From Tubiluchus corallicola (Eukaryota > Priapulida > Priapulimorpha > Priapulimorphida > Tubiluchidae), in contig JAQGDQ010000682.1 in assembly GCA_030141605.1 (NCBI GenBank), positions 49,367 through 113,366 on the forward strand: 64,000 nt of DNA, in the 5' to 3' direction. The notes under the pieces were generated by a model. It saw nothing but the letters and a program-made list of their open reading frames with translations, ran no database searches and was not told the DNA's origin. A program made the translations under genes and the position numbers. Below are positions 12,360-23,213 of this stretch, one piece after another. Within the stretch, counting starts at the first letter, position 1. Each line of letters starts with the position of its first letter.

Positions 12360-12925
12360 TTGTCAATAAAGTGATAAAAATTCCAATGATGGTGACTGAA
12401 TAGTTATTCTGAATCTGAATAGTTGATGGCAGTCCTTTAACTTTGAAGATTACTTGCCTGTTTTGCACGAGGTGCGCAATGAGGTCCATGTTAGTGATAG
12501 GTGCTAAAGTGATAATAATTCCAATGAAGGTGACTGAATAGTTATTCTGAATCTGAATAGTTGATGGCAGTCCTTTAACTTTGAAGATTACTTGCCTATT
12601 GGACGAGGTGCGCAATGAGGTCCATGTTAGTGATAGGTGCTAAAGTGATGAAAATTTCAATGAAGGTGACTGAATAGTTATTCTGAATCTGAATAGTTGA
12701 TGGCAGTCCTTTAACTTTGAAGATTATTTGCCTATTGGACGAGGTGCGCAATGAGGTCCATGTTAGTGATAGGTGCTAAAGTGATGAAAATTTCAATGAA
12801 GGTGACTGAATAGTTATTCTGAATCTGAATAGTTGATGGCAGTCCTTTAACTTTGAAGATTATTTGCCTATTGGACGAGGTGCGCAATGAGGTGCATGTT
12901 AGTGATAGGTGCTAAAGTATAAAGC
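12360..12925. repeat. Minisatellite, unit about 136 bp, about 4 copies
   Basis: Units begin with GTGAT(A/G)A(A/T)AATT near 12371, 12510, 12646 and 12781. Each contains TGACTGAATAGTTATTCTGA and GAGGTGCGCAATGAGGT. The copies are very similar, so the array is recent. An open minus-strand frame across it is incidental. Confidence 0.9.
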
Positions 12926-13109
12926 AAGGTAAAACATGTCAAGGTTAAGGTTTGTGCTGGTTAGTGTGCTGTTAAAAAACTTAAAAGCATGTACAAATGC
13001 TTGTAAATGTACAAGTGCTTGTAAATGTGCTGATAGGTGAAAGAGCAGCTTTAAAGGTGGGGAGCAATGGGAGTTCTGTTGTTTCTCTGGAAAAGAATGT
13101 GCGTTTGTA

Positions 13110-13315
13110 GTATGCTTTCTTAGTGGAGATATTGGAATGTGTGAAGTTGTGGCTTCTTTTGTTTCGCGATGGTGCTAGATGTATGTGATGTAGAAAGCGA
13201 ATACCAACGAGTACGTTATTATTCGCTTTCCACTCGTTGATATTCGCTTTCCACATCACATACATCACGAAACAGATGAAGCCACAACTTAACGTATTCC
13301 GATATCTCATGACAG
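13110..13315. repeat. Long hairpin (fold-back) element
   Basis: The left arm (about 13110-13213) includes AAGTTGTGGCTTC, GATGTATGTGATGT and GAAAGCGAATA. The right arm (about 13231-13315) holds the inverses in mirror order. A spacer of about 17 bases repeats ATTCGCTTTC once more. It lacks coding sequence. The mobile family could not be identified and no target duplication was seen. Confidence 0.75.
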
Positions 13316-14070
13316 TACATGACATACATCTAATCTTGACCTTGTGGAACATGCGATGTTTTAATTTTGCTCAAAACCACATTATAAAGCTAGTTAAGTA
13401 CTGCAAGTTCCAAGCAGTAATTGGCCTGTAGGAAGCTTATGAAGGAGGTACTTGTTAAGTGCATCAAATTGACTTGTCCATCATTTGCTTCAGTTTAATA
13501 TTTATTTGTCTCGCGTGAGGCGTGATTTACTTACAAGCTCAAGATAACAAGATAGAGGCTTCTCAAATAAGCGTGTTATTCTCCATTTCTTGAGGAATAG
13601 TTTCTGCATGAGTCAGTGTTTTAAATTTATACATTTTAATTGAAGTAGAAAATTAAATTATCTATTAAGTTGATGATAAATCCTGCTTACTCAAGCAAGA
13701 TGTTATACACAGCCCTATGTGTATTGATTTTTTAATGTTGTTATACATTTATGTTGGTTTTTTAAGACAAAACTTTTTTATGCAGCTTAAGCATGTGTGT
13801 TTAGTCAGATGGAGTCACTCACTGAATCTAACATCCTACATCTCTATTACAGACTTGCGAATTTGCTGGCATTTATGTAGAGTCTTGCACCATTTTGCTT
13901 GGTAATATTGTATGGTTTTGCTGATTTTGTTTGCTATGAAAATGGACTTGGTTTTATCAGTGCATCTGCACACAAGTATGCTAGGTGGAGTAATATTAGT
14001 CCAGCACTTGTTCAATATTGACGTTGCCAATTGGTTTCTGTCTCCAAATTGACAGTAAAAGTAAAATGTA
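13316..14070. other. Non-coding stretch
   Basis: Nothing recognised beyond short frames with no domain. Confidence 0.4.
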
Positions 14071-14071
14071 G

Positions 14072-15480
14072 CTATGTTCAGTATCGGGACAGGGACTCAA
14101 GCTAATGTTCAGTATCAGGACAGGGACTCTAGCTAATGCTCAGCTTCAGGACAGGTACTCGAGCTAATGTTCAGCATCAGGACAGGTACTCGAGCTAATG
14201 TTCAGCATCAGGACAGGGACACGTCAATGTTCAGCATCAGGACAGGGACACAGCAATGTTCAGCATCAGGACAGGGACACAGCAATGTTCAGCATCAGGA
14301 CAGGGACTCTAGCTAATGTTCAGCATCAGGACAGGGACACAGCAACTGATGTTCAGCATCAGGACAGGGACTCTAGCTAATGTTCAGCATCAGGACAGGG
14401 ACTCTAGCTAATGTTCAGCATCAGGACAGGGACACAGCAATGTTCAGCATCAGGACAGGGACACAGCAATGTTCAGCATCAGGGCAGGGACAGTAACTGA
14501 TGTTCAGCATGTTCAGCATCAGGACAGGGGCACATCAGTGTTCAGCATCAGGACAGGGACACGTCAATGTTCAGCATCAGGGCAGGGACACAGCAATGTT
14601 CAGCATCAGGACAGGGACACGTCAATGTTCAGCATCAGGTCAGGGGCACGTCAATGTTCAGCATCGGGACAGGGACACGTCAATGTTCAGCATCAGGGCA
14701 GGGGCACGTCAATGTTCAGCATCGGGACAGGGACACGTCAATGTTCAGCATCAGGACAGGGACACGTCAATGTTCAGCATCAGGACAGGGACATGTCAAT
14801 GTTCAGCATCAGGGCAGGGACAGCAATGTTCAGCATCAGGACAGGGACACGTCAATGTTCAGCATCAGGGCAGGGGCACGTCAATGTTCAGCATCGGGAC
14901 AGGGACACGTCAATGTTCAGCATCGGGGCAGGGACAGCAATGTTCAGCATCAGGGCAGGGACAGTAACTGATGTTCAGCATCAGGACAGGGACACGTCAA
15001 TGTTCAGCATCAGGACAGGGACACGTCAATGTTCAGCATCAGGGCAGGGACAGCAATGTTCAGCATCAGGACAGGGACACGTCAATGTTCAGCATCAGGA
15101 CAGGGACACGTCAATGTTCAGCATCAGGGCAGGGACAGCAATGTTCAGCATCAGGACAGGGACACGTCAATGTTCAGCATCAGGACAGGGACACGTCAAT
15201 GTTCAGCATCAGGGCAGGGACAGCAATGTTCAGCATCAGGACAGGGACACGTCAATGTTCAGCATCAGGACAGGGACACGTCAATGTTCAGCATCAGGGC
15301 GGGCAGGGACAGTAACTGATGTTCAGCATCAGGACAGGGACACGTCAATGTTCAGCATCAGGACAGGGGCACGTCAATGTTCAGCATCGGGACAGGGACA
15401 CATCAATGTTCAGCATCAGGACAGGGACACGTCAATGTTCAGCATCAGGGCGGGCAGGGACACAGCAATGTTCACCATCT
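14072..15480 (+). repeat. 29-bp minisatellite, about 48 copies
   Basis: The basic unit starts ATGTTCAGCATCAGGACAGG and continues GACACGTCA. Variants lack CGT or carry AGCTA or AACTG insertions, giving 27-34 bp units. The first units (14072-14200) are the most diverged. Because 29 is not a multiple of three and the unit has no stop in any plus frame, long frames appear in all three frames with a 29-residue repeat. The variants give no sign of selection for a protein, so I read this as satellite DNA. Confidence 0.93.
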
Positions 15481-16675
15481 TGTAAACTCTATAGCTCTAC
15501 TAGTGAGGCTCAATGTCCAGGCCAGAGTTTCCAGTTTTCACCAAATTTCTACTGATCACCATATATTACTTTTTAATGTAATTTAGCACATGTCAAGTTA
15601 TGTACAAAATCATTATTAGTGAGGAATTAGGCGAGTGGCCACAATTGAAATTAAACAATATTGAGCATGGTCAATAAGTGGATAGGTGAAGACCAGGGAA
15701 AGTGTACCCTAATGTGAAGCTTACTTATTTTCCTGCTGGATCTGATGGGGCCAGGAACTTATACTGCTTTACACTGATAAGTATTAATTATGAATGTGTG
15801 GCAGGTAGCGTAAGATATTACTCATTGGAATTTTATTATCTTTGAACCCATTTGGAAAATTTTAGGTGATATTCTCAACTCAGAAAACTGGGAACCTTAA
15901 TGATTCTTACATGTTTGGAGTTGGTAACTTTGTGTTAATTGTAAAAGACAAACAGACAAATCACTGCCCGTCATTAAGAGAATAGCAACAGCAGTGATGA
16001 CGACAACGGCGACTATTGCAATAAAATCAACAACAAAACTATTGTTCCCATAATGCACTGGTGTATCACTGATGAGTTAGTGCAGGGTTAGTGTCAGTAT
16101 CATTTATTTTTTCCATGCAGAAGGTGTAATAACTGTTAATTAATTAAAATATACGGTTTCACGATGAACAAACAAAGATGTTGTATGCTTGATCTATGTT
16201 TATCCATTGTTGCTATGTCCCGCAACGTAGCAAGTTCACGAAGAGATCAAAATTTGTCCTTGTTTGGTTTTTGCATGCTCGGCAAATCAGGTCACGCACG
16301 GTTAAACCGGCTCAAACACTTATACCTGGGGTCTTTGTATTGTGTGTGTGGTTTACCTGTACGTACACAGCTGTGGTGCTACAGCAGCGTATAGGAGTGT
16401 CTACATTCACTTTTCTCAATGGTTGAAGTATGGCGTAGTTGAACTAAATGATGAAGCAATGATTTAATGTTTACGATATTTTATAGTCCAAGACGATAAA
16501 GTCTTTTTAACTAGTGCGAAGTTTACTGTATCTGAATTGCAGACAGTGTGATGCAGGCATCATATAATAAATTAGGCATTGTGATTTCCAATTGATAACA
16601 GTATGCTGGATAATTTTTCGATTAGATGATATTTGTAATTAAATTTAATTATTTTGAATACCACAACCTGACATA
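15481..16675. other. 5' flank of the LRR gene
   Basis: No exon or repeat recognised. It includes short ACR-rich runs near 15990-16040. Two overlapping frames of 76 codons at 16164-16426 have no domain. Confidence 0.4.
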
Positions 16676-17893
16676 ATGTGGTTCATTCTTTGTGGGTGTC
16701 TACTATCTTTGACGACTAGTACTGTACATGGAAGTCTAACGTGTAGTTTTGAGCTTTCGCGCTGTTTTTGTTCATCTGATAATGTCATCAACTGCACAGA
16801 CGTAGACTTGTCCAAGGAAGTGTTCGATCACGTGCCGTGGGAGACATCCAGAGGAATTTTTGTGGGAAACAACTTTCAGACGTTACCCTCGCCTTTATTT
16901 GGCTTTGGGAGCGATTATCCAGGTTTAGAACAGCTAGACTTGTCGCGAAACAACATAGAAGAAATTCAACCAATGACGTTTCATGGTATGCCTGAGTTGC
17001 AGGTGCTGCAGTTGTCCAATAACTCCATTGTTCGCGATTTACCATCGGGACTATTCGGTGAACTGAAGTCCAGTTTGAGGACGTTGAAGATGCGTGCTGC
17101 ATTCAGTGGTTCTTTCCGGCCAAACCTCCAAAAAGTGTTTGGCAACAAAACCATGCGCAACTTGGCATATTTGGAGTTATCATATAACAATGTTATCAAC
17201 GTCAGTGGTCATTCGCATCAACGTAAGAAATCATCAGCCAGTGCAGACAATTTCATTTGCAATAATTTGCCGAATCTCCATTACCTAGATCTGTCTAACA
17301 ATGCCCTGCATTCTCTGCATGTTAATGCCTCCTGCTTGCAGAATCTTGTAGAACTTGACCTGTCCCGTAACCGTATCCACCGCCTTGACTCTGTAGATAT
17401 TGAGACTCTTATGTCCCCTTCTTTGAATTTGCGCAAACTAAAGATTCACAATAACCCATTCATCTGCGATTGTCGCGCCGCCATGTTCTTGGAATGGTTT
17501 CAGGCCGGGGAGTACCAGTTCCGAATTGAACACAGAGAGGCTTTACAATGCAAACGCGCACTGCCCTCTTCTTATGCGAATGCTCCTCTAATGAAAGTTC
17601 CGGTGCGTGCTTTACAGTGTGAAATTGAGGATGAACATCGAGGGGAATTCAAGACGCATCATGCTGTTGGCAAGCTTCCTGTAAAAAAAGATCTTCCTAA
17701 TGCAGTCATTGGCATTTGCGTCACCCTGCTTATTGTTATAGCGGGATCCATGTTTTTTGTCATTAGGAGGGATATAGCTAAACGCACGCTGAAGATGATA
17801 ATGCCATTTTCTAAAAAGTACAGGTCGCTTGAAAGTGAAGATGTGTTTTGTCCAACAACGGAACCCACAGAAGAGACAGTATTTAGTGTGTAG
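16676..17893 (+). CDS. Leucine-rich-repeat single-pass membrane protein, trophoblast-glycoprotein-like layout
   Basis: A 405-residue protein. The signal peptide is about 1-19 (WFILCGCLLSL core). An LRRNT-like cysteine cluster follows (C23, C30, C32, C40). LRRs are at about 84-137 (LEQLDLSRNNIEEI, LQVLQLSNNSI), 162-176 (LAYLELSYNNV) and 200-260 (LHYLDLSNNAL, LVELDLSRNRI, LRKLKIHNNPF). An LRRCT is capped by C264, C266, C292 and C315. The TM segment is about 343-363 and is followed by basic RRDIAKR and a 40-residue tail ending TVFSV, which could be a class II PDZ ligand. Probable N-glycosylation sites include NCT, NNS, NKT, NVS and NAS. It should lie at the plasma membrane as an adhesion or signalling-modulating protein. 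TPBG/5T4 proteins share the layout, but orthology is not shown. The coding exon is single. AATAAA at 18731 may end the transcript. The tail-coding DNA is duplicated directly after the stop. Confidence 0.9.
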   Translation: MWFILCGCLLSLTTSTVHGSLTCSFELSRCFCSSDNVINCTDVDLSKEVFDHVPWETSRGIFVGNNFQTLPSPLFGFGSDYPGLEQLDLSRNNIEEIQPMTFHGMPELQVLQLSNNSIVRDLPSGLFGELKSSLRTLKMRAAFSGSFRPNLQKVFGNKTMRNLAYLELSYNNVINVSGHSHQRKKSSASADNFICNNLPNLHYLDLSNNALHSLHVNASCLQNLVELDLSRNRIHRLDSVDIETLMSPSLNLRKLKIHNNPFICDCRAAMFLEWFQAGEYQFRIEHREALQCKRALPSSYANAPLMKVPVRALQCEIEDEHRGEFKTHHAVGKLPVKKDLPNAVIGICVTLLIVIAGSMFFVIRRDIAKRTLKMIMPFSKKYRSLESEDVFCPTTEPTEETVFSV

Positions 17894-17989
17894 ATGATGC
17901 CATTTTCTAAAAAGTACAGGTCGCTTGAAAGTGAAGATGTGTTTTGTCCAACAACGGAACCCACAGAAGAGACAGTATTTAGTGTGTAG
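17798..17989 (+). repeat. Tandem duplication of the LRR gene's tail and stop codon (2 x 96 bp)
   Basis: Positions 17798-17893 (last 31 codons plus TAG) are repeated at 17894-17989 with one mismatch near the start (ATA versus ATG). The second copy begins immediately after the first stop and in the same frame, so readthrough of the first TAG would add a second identical tail ending in the same FSV. The near-identity means a very recent duplication or an assembly artefact. Confidence 0.95.
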
Positions 17990-18340
17990 ACTGTGTAGAA
18001 TTTTTGAGAAACACGAAATGTCATCAGTTTTTAATGTATAGAGTTTTCGATAAATGTGTCGTACCATTACCTAGAACTGAATCTATTGAAGATATGTGGT
18101 TTTTAATGTATAGAGTTTTTGACAGACCTGTCATGCTATTGTCAACAACTGAGTCTATTGAACATATGGTTTTTAATGTGTAGCGTTTTTGAGAAACAAG
18201 TCATACTATTACCGACAAGTGAATCTAGCGAAGACACAGCGTAGAGTTTATGTAGGACCTGTCATATAGTTACAAGAAAAACTTATGGTGCTATAAAGTC
18301 TCTTGAAAGTGAGAAAAAAGACTGGTTATGTGAATGTGAT
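17990..18340 (+). repeat. Decayed tandem copies of the tail cassette in the 3' UTR
   Basis: Three units of about 70 bp (roughly 18028-18101, 18102-18172 and 18173-18240) each run TTTTTAATGT(A/G)TAG, GTTTTTGA, TCAT/CGTAC, then AACTGAATCTATTGAAGA-like sequence. The last part matches the coding segment for TEPTEE. Around 18297-18325 AAGTCTCTTGAAAGTGAG matches the coding segment for SLESE. The copies carry stops and indels and no longer code in frame. Confidence 0.75.
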
Positions 18341-19325
18341 CTGGATTTGACAATTGTAAGCATCTCATTTGCTTGTCACTTTAATTATATGTAGTCTAGT
18401 CTTGGGTTTTGTTAAAATTTAATAATGAAATTATTTGATGGCAACACTGTTGCTAAGTTTTGTTTTTCTGATTAACTCTTCACTTGTTTGCAATAACTAT
18501 GAACCTTTACCTGGAACGTGACGATGATCTGTCTTGCAATACTTCAATTTAGTAGATCTAACTGAGTTTTGATATGAGAGGAATTTGTTATGGAAACAGG
18601 TGTTGCTGTTATACTTATTAATGAACTAAAATTGTTGAATATTTCATGACTGCGCCCAGTTGGTGGAATATTAATTAATGAATATATAATTACATGCTGA
18701 AAGTATCTGCATTAGTTTAAAAGCTATTTAAATAAAATGATAGGCATTGGAAATTTTAACAAATTTATTTTATTTATATTTCAGATATATAGTTTGTATG
18801 ATGAAATATTTTTTGTGAAAAATAAACAATTAATCCTTACAAAATAAAACTGGTAATTGTTAATTTGTCAGTTTTTCTTAAGGCAGCTTAATCTTATTCA
18901 AACTTCATTATTACTTATGATGAATCAAGTTATGATGTATTTTGATGTGTACTGTTTATTTATGTATTTAGTATTACGATGTATAATATACATTCAGTTT
19001 CATCATTTGTCGTACTTATTCTGTTGGCAAATTAAACGAAAACTTCTTAGTATCACGTGTTGTGTAATATGTTGTAAACCCTTGGTTGATTAAAATGTAT
19101 CTTGGGTTTAAATGACAGTTTGATAGTCTTTGATTTCTGTTGCGGCATGTTGCGTGCACTTGTGTTAGTGAAAATGTCTTGGACAAAATGTGTCCCTTTG
19201 TTCGCTCTCTACACACTTTCTCACTCTTCATAAAAGATCTATTGATTTTAGTCAATACAGACAGTCACAATTGCTGTAAACGCTGGTCCCGGTTGCAGAA
19301 TATTCACCAGACTACACAGGAGAGC
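18341..19325. other. LRR gene 3' UTR and flank
   Basis: AT-rich with AATAAA candidates at 18731, 18831 and 18844. Nothing else recognised. Confidence 0.45.
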
Positions 19326-19329
19326 TTGG

Positions 19330-20690
19330 TTTTGAAAGCTGTAACTGGGTGCAACTGGATAAGTGACCCACAGGTTTGATTGCTCTAGTTGCAGAGATGC
19401 CCCACATATTTTAGATGCAACAAAAGTGTTCAAAGCATAGTGTCTGTGATGGTGAATGTTAGTTGTTGATGTTGAATTAATTCAGTGGAAATGATCTAGA
19501 GCTGTTTGATGCTGTCCTTGTATTGTAACTGGATAAGTGACCTGCAGGTTTGATTGCTCTAGTTGCAGAGATGCCCCGCATATTTTAAATGCTACAGAAG
19601 TGTTCAAAGCATAGTGTCTGTGATGTTGATTGTTAGTTTTTGATGTTGAATTCAGTGGAAATGATCTAGAGCTGATTGATGCTGTCCTTGTGTTGTAACT
19701 GGATAAGTGACTTGCAGGTTTGATTGCTCTAGTTGCAGAGATGCCCCACAAAATGCTACAGAAGTGTTCAAAGCATAGTGTCTGTGATGTTGATTGTTAG
19801 TTTTTGATGTTGAATTCAGTGGAAATGATCTAGAGCTGATTGATGCTGTCCTTGTGTTGTAACTGGATAAGTGACTTGCAGGTTTGATTGCTCTAGTTGC
19901 AGAGATGCCCCACATATTTTAAATGCTACAGAAGTGTTCAGAGCATAGTGTCTGTGATGTTGATTGTTAGTTTTTGATGTTGAATTCAGTGGAAATGATC
20001 TAGAGCTGATTGATGCTGTCCTTGTGTTGTAACTGGATAAGTGACTTGCAGGTTTGATTGCTCTAGTTGCAGAGATGCCCCACATATTTTAAATGCTACA
20101 GAAGTGTTCAGAGCATAGTGTTTGTGATGTTGATTGTTAGTTTTTGATGTTGAATTCAGTGGAAATGGTCTAGAGCTGTTTGATGCTGTTCTTGTATTGT
20201 AACTGGATAAGTGACCTGCAGGTTTGATTGCTCTGGTCGCAGAGATGCCCGAGATATTTTAGATGCAACAAAAGTGTTCAAAGCATAGTGTCTGTGATGG
20301 TGAATGTTAGTTGTTGATGTTGAATTAATTCAGTGGAAATGATCTAGAGCTGTTTGATGCTGTCCTTGTATTGTAACTGGATAAGTGACCCGCAGGTTTG
20401 ATTGCTCTGGTCGCAGAGATGCCCGAGATATTTTAGATGCAACAAAAGTGTTCAAAGCATAGTGTCTGTGATGTTCAATGTTAGTTGTTGATGTTGAATT
20501 AATTCAGTGGAAATGATCTAGAGCTGTATGATGCTGTCCTTGTATTGTAACTGGATAAGTGACCTGCAGGTTTGATTGCTCTGGTCGCAGAGATGCCGCA
20601 CATGCAACAGAAGTGTTTAAAGCATAGTGTTTTTGATGTTGAATTCAGTGGAAATGGTCTAGGGGTGATTGATGCTGTCCTTGTATTGTA
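19330..20690. repeat. Minisatellite, unit about 170 bp, about 8 copies
   Basis: Each unit contains GTGTTCAAAGCATAGTGT, TTCAGTGGAAATGATCTAGA, TAACTGGATAAGTGAC and TTGCAGAGATGCCCCACA. Units in the middle are 164-170 bp and nearly identical; outer units are more diverged (TCGCAGAGATGCCCGAGA variants). The minus-strand frames in it repeat with the unit and are incidental. Confidence 0.92.
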
Positions 20691-22083
20691 ACTGATTCTT
20701 TCTCACTTGTATTTACAGTATATTTTTAAACAAGTACGTCGAAAGGGACACAAATCACTATTGGATTTCACTTTTATTTGAGATGCTTTCTTATGTTTTT
20801 TCCATAATATTTATAGTGTGACACAAAATTCTGCATAAGCATATAGTACGTAAAGAATTAAGCAAAAATAATTCCCGAATTTTTCTTACACACAAACAAT
20901 TTTCAGCAAAATTAAATGCATTTCGTGGATCCTGAAAATGGCTTAAAACATTGTTTTACAGTCTATCATGGATTGTTACAGTGATAAACGATTAACCAAG
21001 TAACATAAGTGGTCGGTGGAAGGATCAGTGTTAATATTGCATCTTTTGCTGATGGTTTGTAGTGAATAACGACTTGGTCTGTTTAGTGAAGAGAAAATTA
21101 AGTTTTTAATCATACGTTTAAGAGTGCAATTATGCAAATCTGTTTCAGTTTTTATAGTTTATGATATATAGTGGATTCGTAGTTATATAATAGTTGGCAG
21201 TGTGAACAGTGTCTCATTGGTCATTGAAAGTTTCTTGCTACACTAAACCTCTCAAGATGGTAGTTTCGATGCTTCCTAAATGAAGACGGTTTATTCACAG
21301 TTTTCCTTTCGCGGCTGCTTCTCATCGTTTTACCTTAGACATTCTTAGGTGTAGAACAGCAGTTTGTAAATTCAGTTTTCCTTCGGACTTCTTATCTGTG
21401 TATTTCGCTACCAAGAATTGTTTCCCTGAAACTGCAATCGCACTCAGTTAATAAGGAATATTAAAACCTACCTCGAATGATCCTAGTTAATTAGACCTGA
21501 ATTTCCTGCTTTGGTATTTCGAATATTTTAGACGTAGCCCCTTATTCGGAGCACCACTGGATTTGTATAAAAACTGCTCTGAAATGAATCTGACTCTCCC
21601 GTGCCGTTCATTAATCTGTGTACGTGCTAATTGGCAATTACTTTAAATTAGAATTTCACTTCAACGTTGCCTGTCCAGTGGGAATTGAAATTGTATTGAT
21701 TTTGCCTGGCCGTGTGTTAGGCGATTTTACTGTATGCTAATAAACAATGAATCAATGACAGTTCTGCCGTTCAATCAGCATGAATTTTCTATGTTGCAAT
21801 AATTCATATTCGTGGAACGAGGCAGATTTATTGTCAATCTTACATAGTTTTTTCATGGTTAAGCTGCAATGAAAGTCGTGTTAGGAGTTACTGACATGTA
21901 TGACTGATTAATCGTAATAAAACTGATAGAATTATTGAAACTTTTGAAAGATGACTGCGTTAAGATTGTAGAATGCATTTATTTAACGGCCGTTTTCACA
22001 AAATACAGATACAGAATAATTTATGTGTCTCAGTAACATAATCAACGTAGCATTAACAAATGATGTGATTACTAAGAGAGACA
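20691..22083. other. Non-coding stretch
   Basis: No exon, RNA or repeat recognised. Confidence 0.4.
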
Positions 22084-22123
22084 GGGTGGCAAAAAGACCG
22101 CAAGGTCATCAAGTCTACCACCC
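21965..22123 (-). mobile_element. LINE 3'-end fragment with conserved hairpin, copy 1
   Basis: A 40-nt double hairpin at 22084-22123 has outer stem GGGTGG/CCACCC and inner stem GACC/GGTC with loop GCAA. The same structure with different paired bases occurs at 48766-48805. On the minus strand it would precede a short A/T-rich tail, as in CR1/L2-type LINE 3' ends. No coding part remains. Confidence 0.55.
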
Positions 22124-22922
22124 TTCTACTAATTTAATAACAAAACTCTACTTAGATTAGTACTGTGAGCTATGTAATTTGAACTATAATGTAAATGTAA
22201 AGTAAATTATTATATTTTATCTAAAGCACTATTCTTATATAGCAGCAGTTGTTAGTAGCGCATGCATATGTTATACTTGCATAGCTGGATTAGTCAGTAA
22301 TACGTGAAAATAATTTTAAGTTACAAATTAAAACTTAATCAACATTTTCTCATATAGCATAACTGTTAATTGATTCTGACCACATGCAGCCATAAGCATA
22401 GCGAGGGCATGCACCACTTATCACAGGTTTGACTATAAATGTTTCACTAAATTCACATCTGAAACTGAATAACCATCCATGTGTAACGTAATGCCATAAG
22501 GTCATTTTCGATATTTTATCTGAAATCTTAAGCATTTGGAAATATTAACCAACACAATTAACAGGACGTAATATAATTAACGAGCATAGAATTACAAATC
22601 AAATTATAGCTTAAGATGATTATTAATAAACAAAATGAAATATTAGCCCAGTGGTTACTTTCACAGACATTAAAAACAATAGGATATATTTACAAGTAAT
22701 GTATAATATAAAATAGTGTACACCCTTCACACATAACCACTTACACTCTCAGACTTGCGCAGATACGGGCACGTAGCCACGGGAGCCTGGGCGATGGTTC
22801 CCATTAAACAATTGATGAATTAACGAATAAACAACAGTTCATTTAGTGCGCTAACGTCTTTATTTGTTATATTTTCTCTTTCAAAAGCTTTTTTGTGGTT
22901 AAGCTTTTAAAATACTATCTAT
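22124..22922. other. Non-coding stretch
   Basis: Nothing recognised. It may include decayed parts of the hAT element whose 3' coding end follows. Confidence 0.35.
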
Positions 22923-23213
22923 ATGCTTCTTTCAGAGCTTCTGAAAGCATGTGACAAACAACAGTTTCCTATATGGTTATATTCACTGTTGACAACAAGT
23001 GTTGTCATTCCAGCGTCAACAACCACACCAGAAATAACTTTCTCTGCCCTACGTCTGTTGAAAACTTTCATTCACAGCAGACTTGGGGAAGAGAGGCTAA
23101 ACGACTTAGCCCACATGTATCTGAGCAACGACGAAATAGACATCGAAAAAAGTTTGCTGACCACAAAAATAGGCGCATTATTTTATGAATTACAGTTACA
23201 AATAATTTTGTAA
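22923..23213 (+). pseudogene. hAT transposase C-terminal dimerisation region, fragment
   Basis: A 96-codon frame with the hAT C-terminal signature. TTTPEITFSALRLLKTF and then GEERLNDLAHMYLSND (about residues 33-70) match the family pattern A-T-x-E-R-x-F-S-A-L-R-x-x-K-T followed by R-L-x-x-L-A. This region mediates transposase dimerisation and contributes to the RNase-H-like fold. The catalytic upstream portion, BED finger and terminal inverted repeats were not found, so it is a dead remnant. The ATG at its start is probably not a true start. Confidence 0.8.

Noticed and set aside
12981-13352. 123-codon minus-strand frame
   Set aside because: It runs through a long hairpin whose arms give mirrored sequence; no domain.
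14072-15480. Repeat arrays as CRISPR
   Set aside because: Units are contiguous with no unique spacers, and the context is animal nuclear DNA.
14469-15485. 338-codon plus-strand frame
   Set aside because: Three overlapping frames with the same shifted peptide, produced by a 29-bp unit without stops.
17612-18067. Minus-strand frames with an internal repeat opposite the LRR gene
   Set aside because: They are antisense shadows of the LRR coding tail and its 96-bp duplicate.
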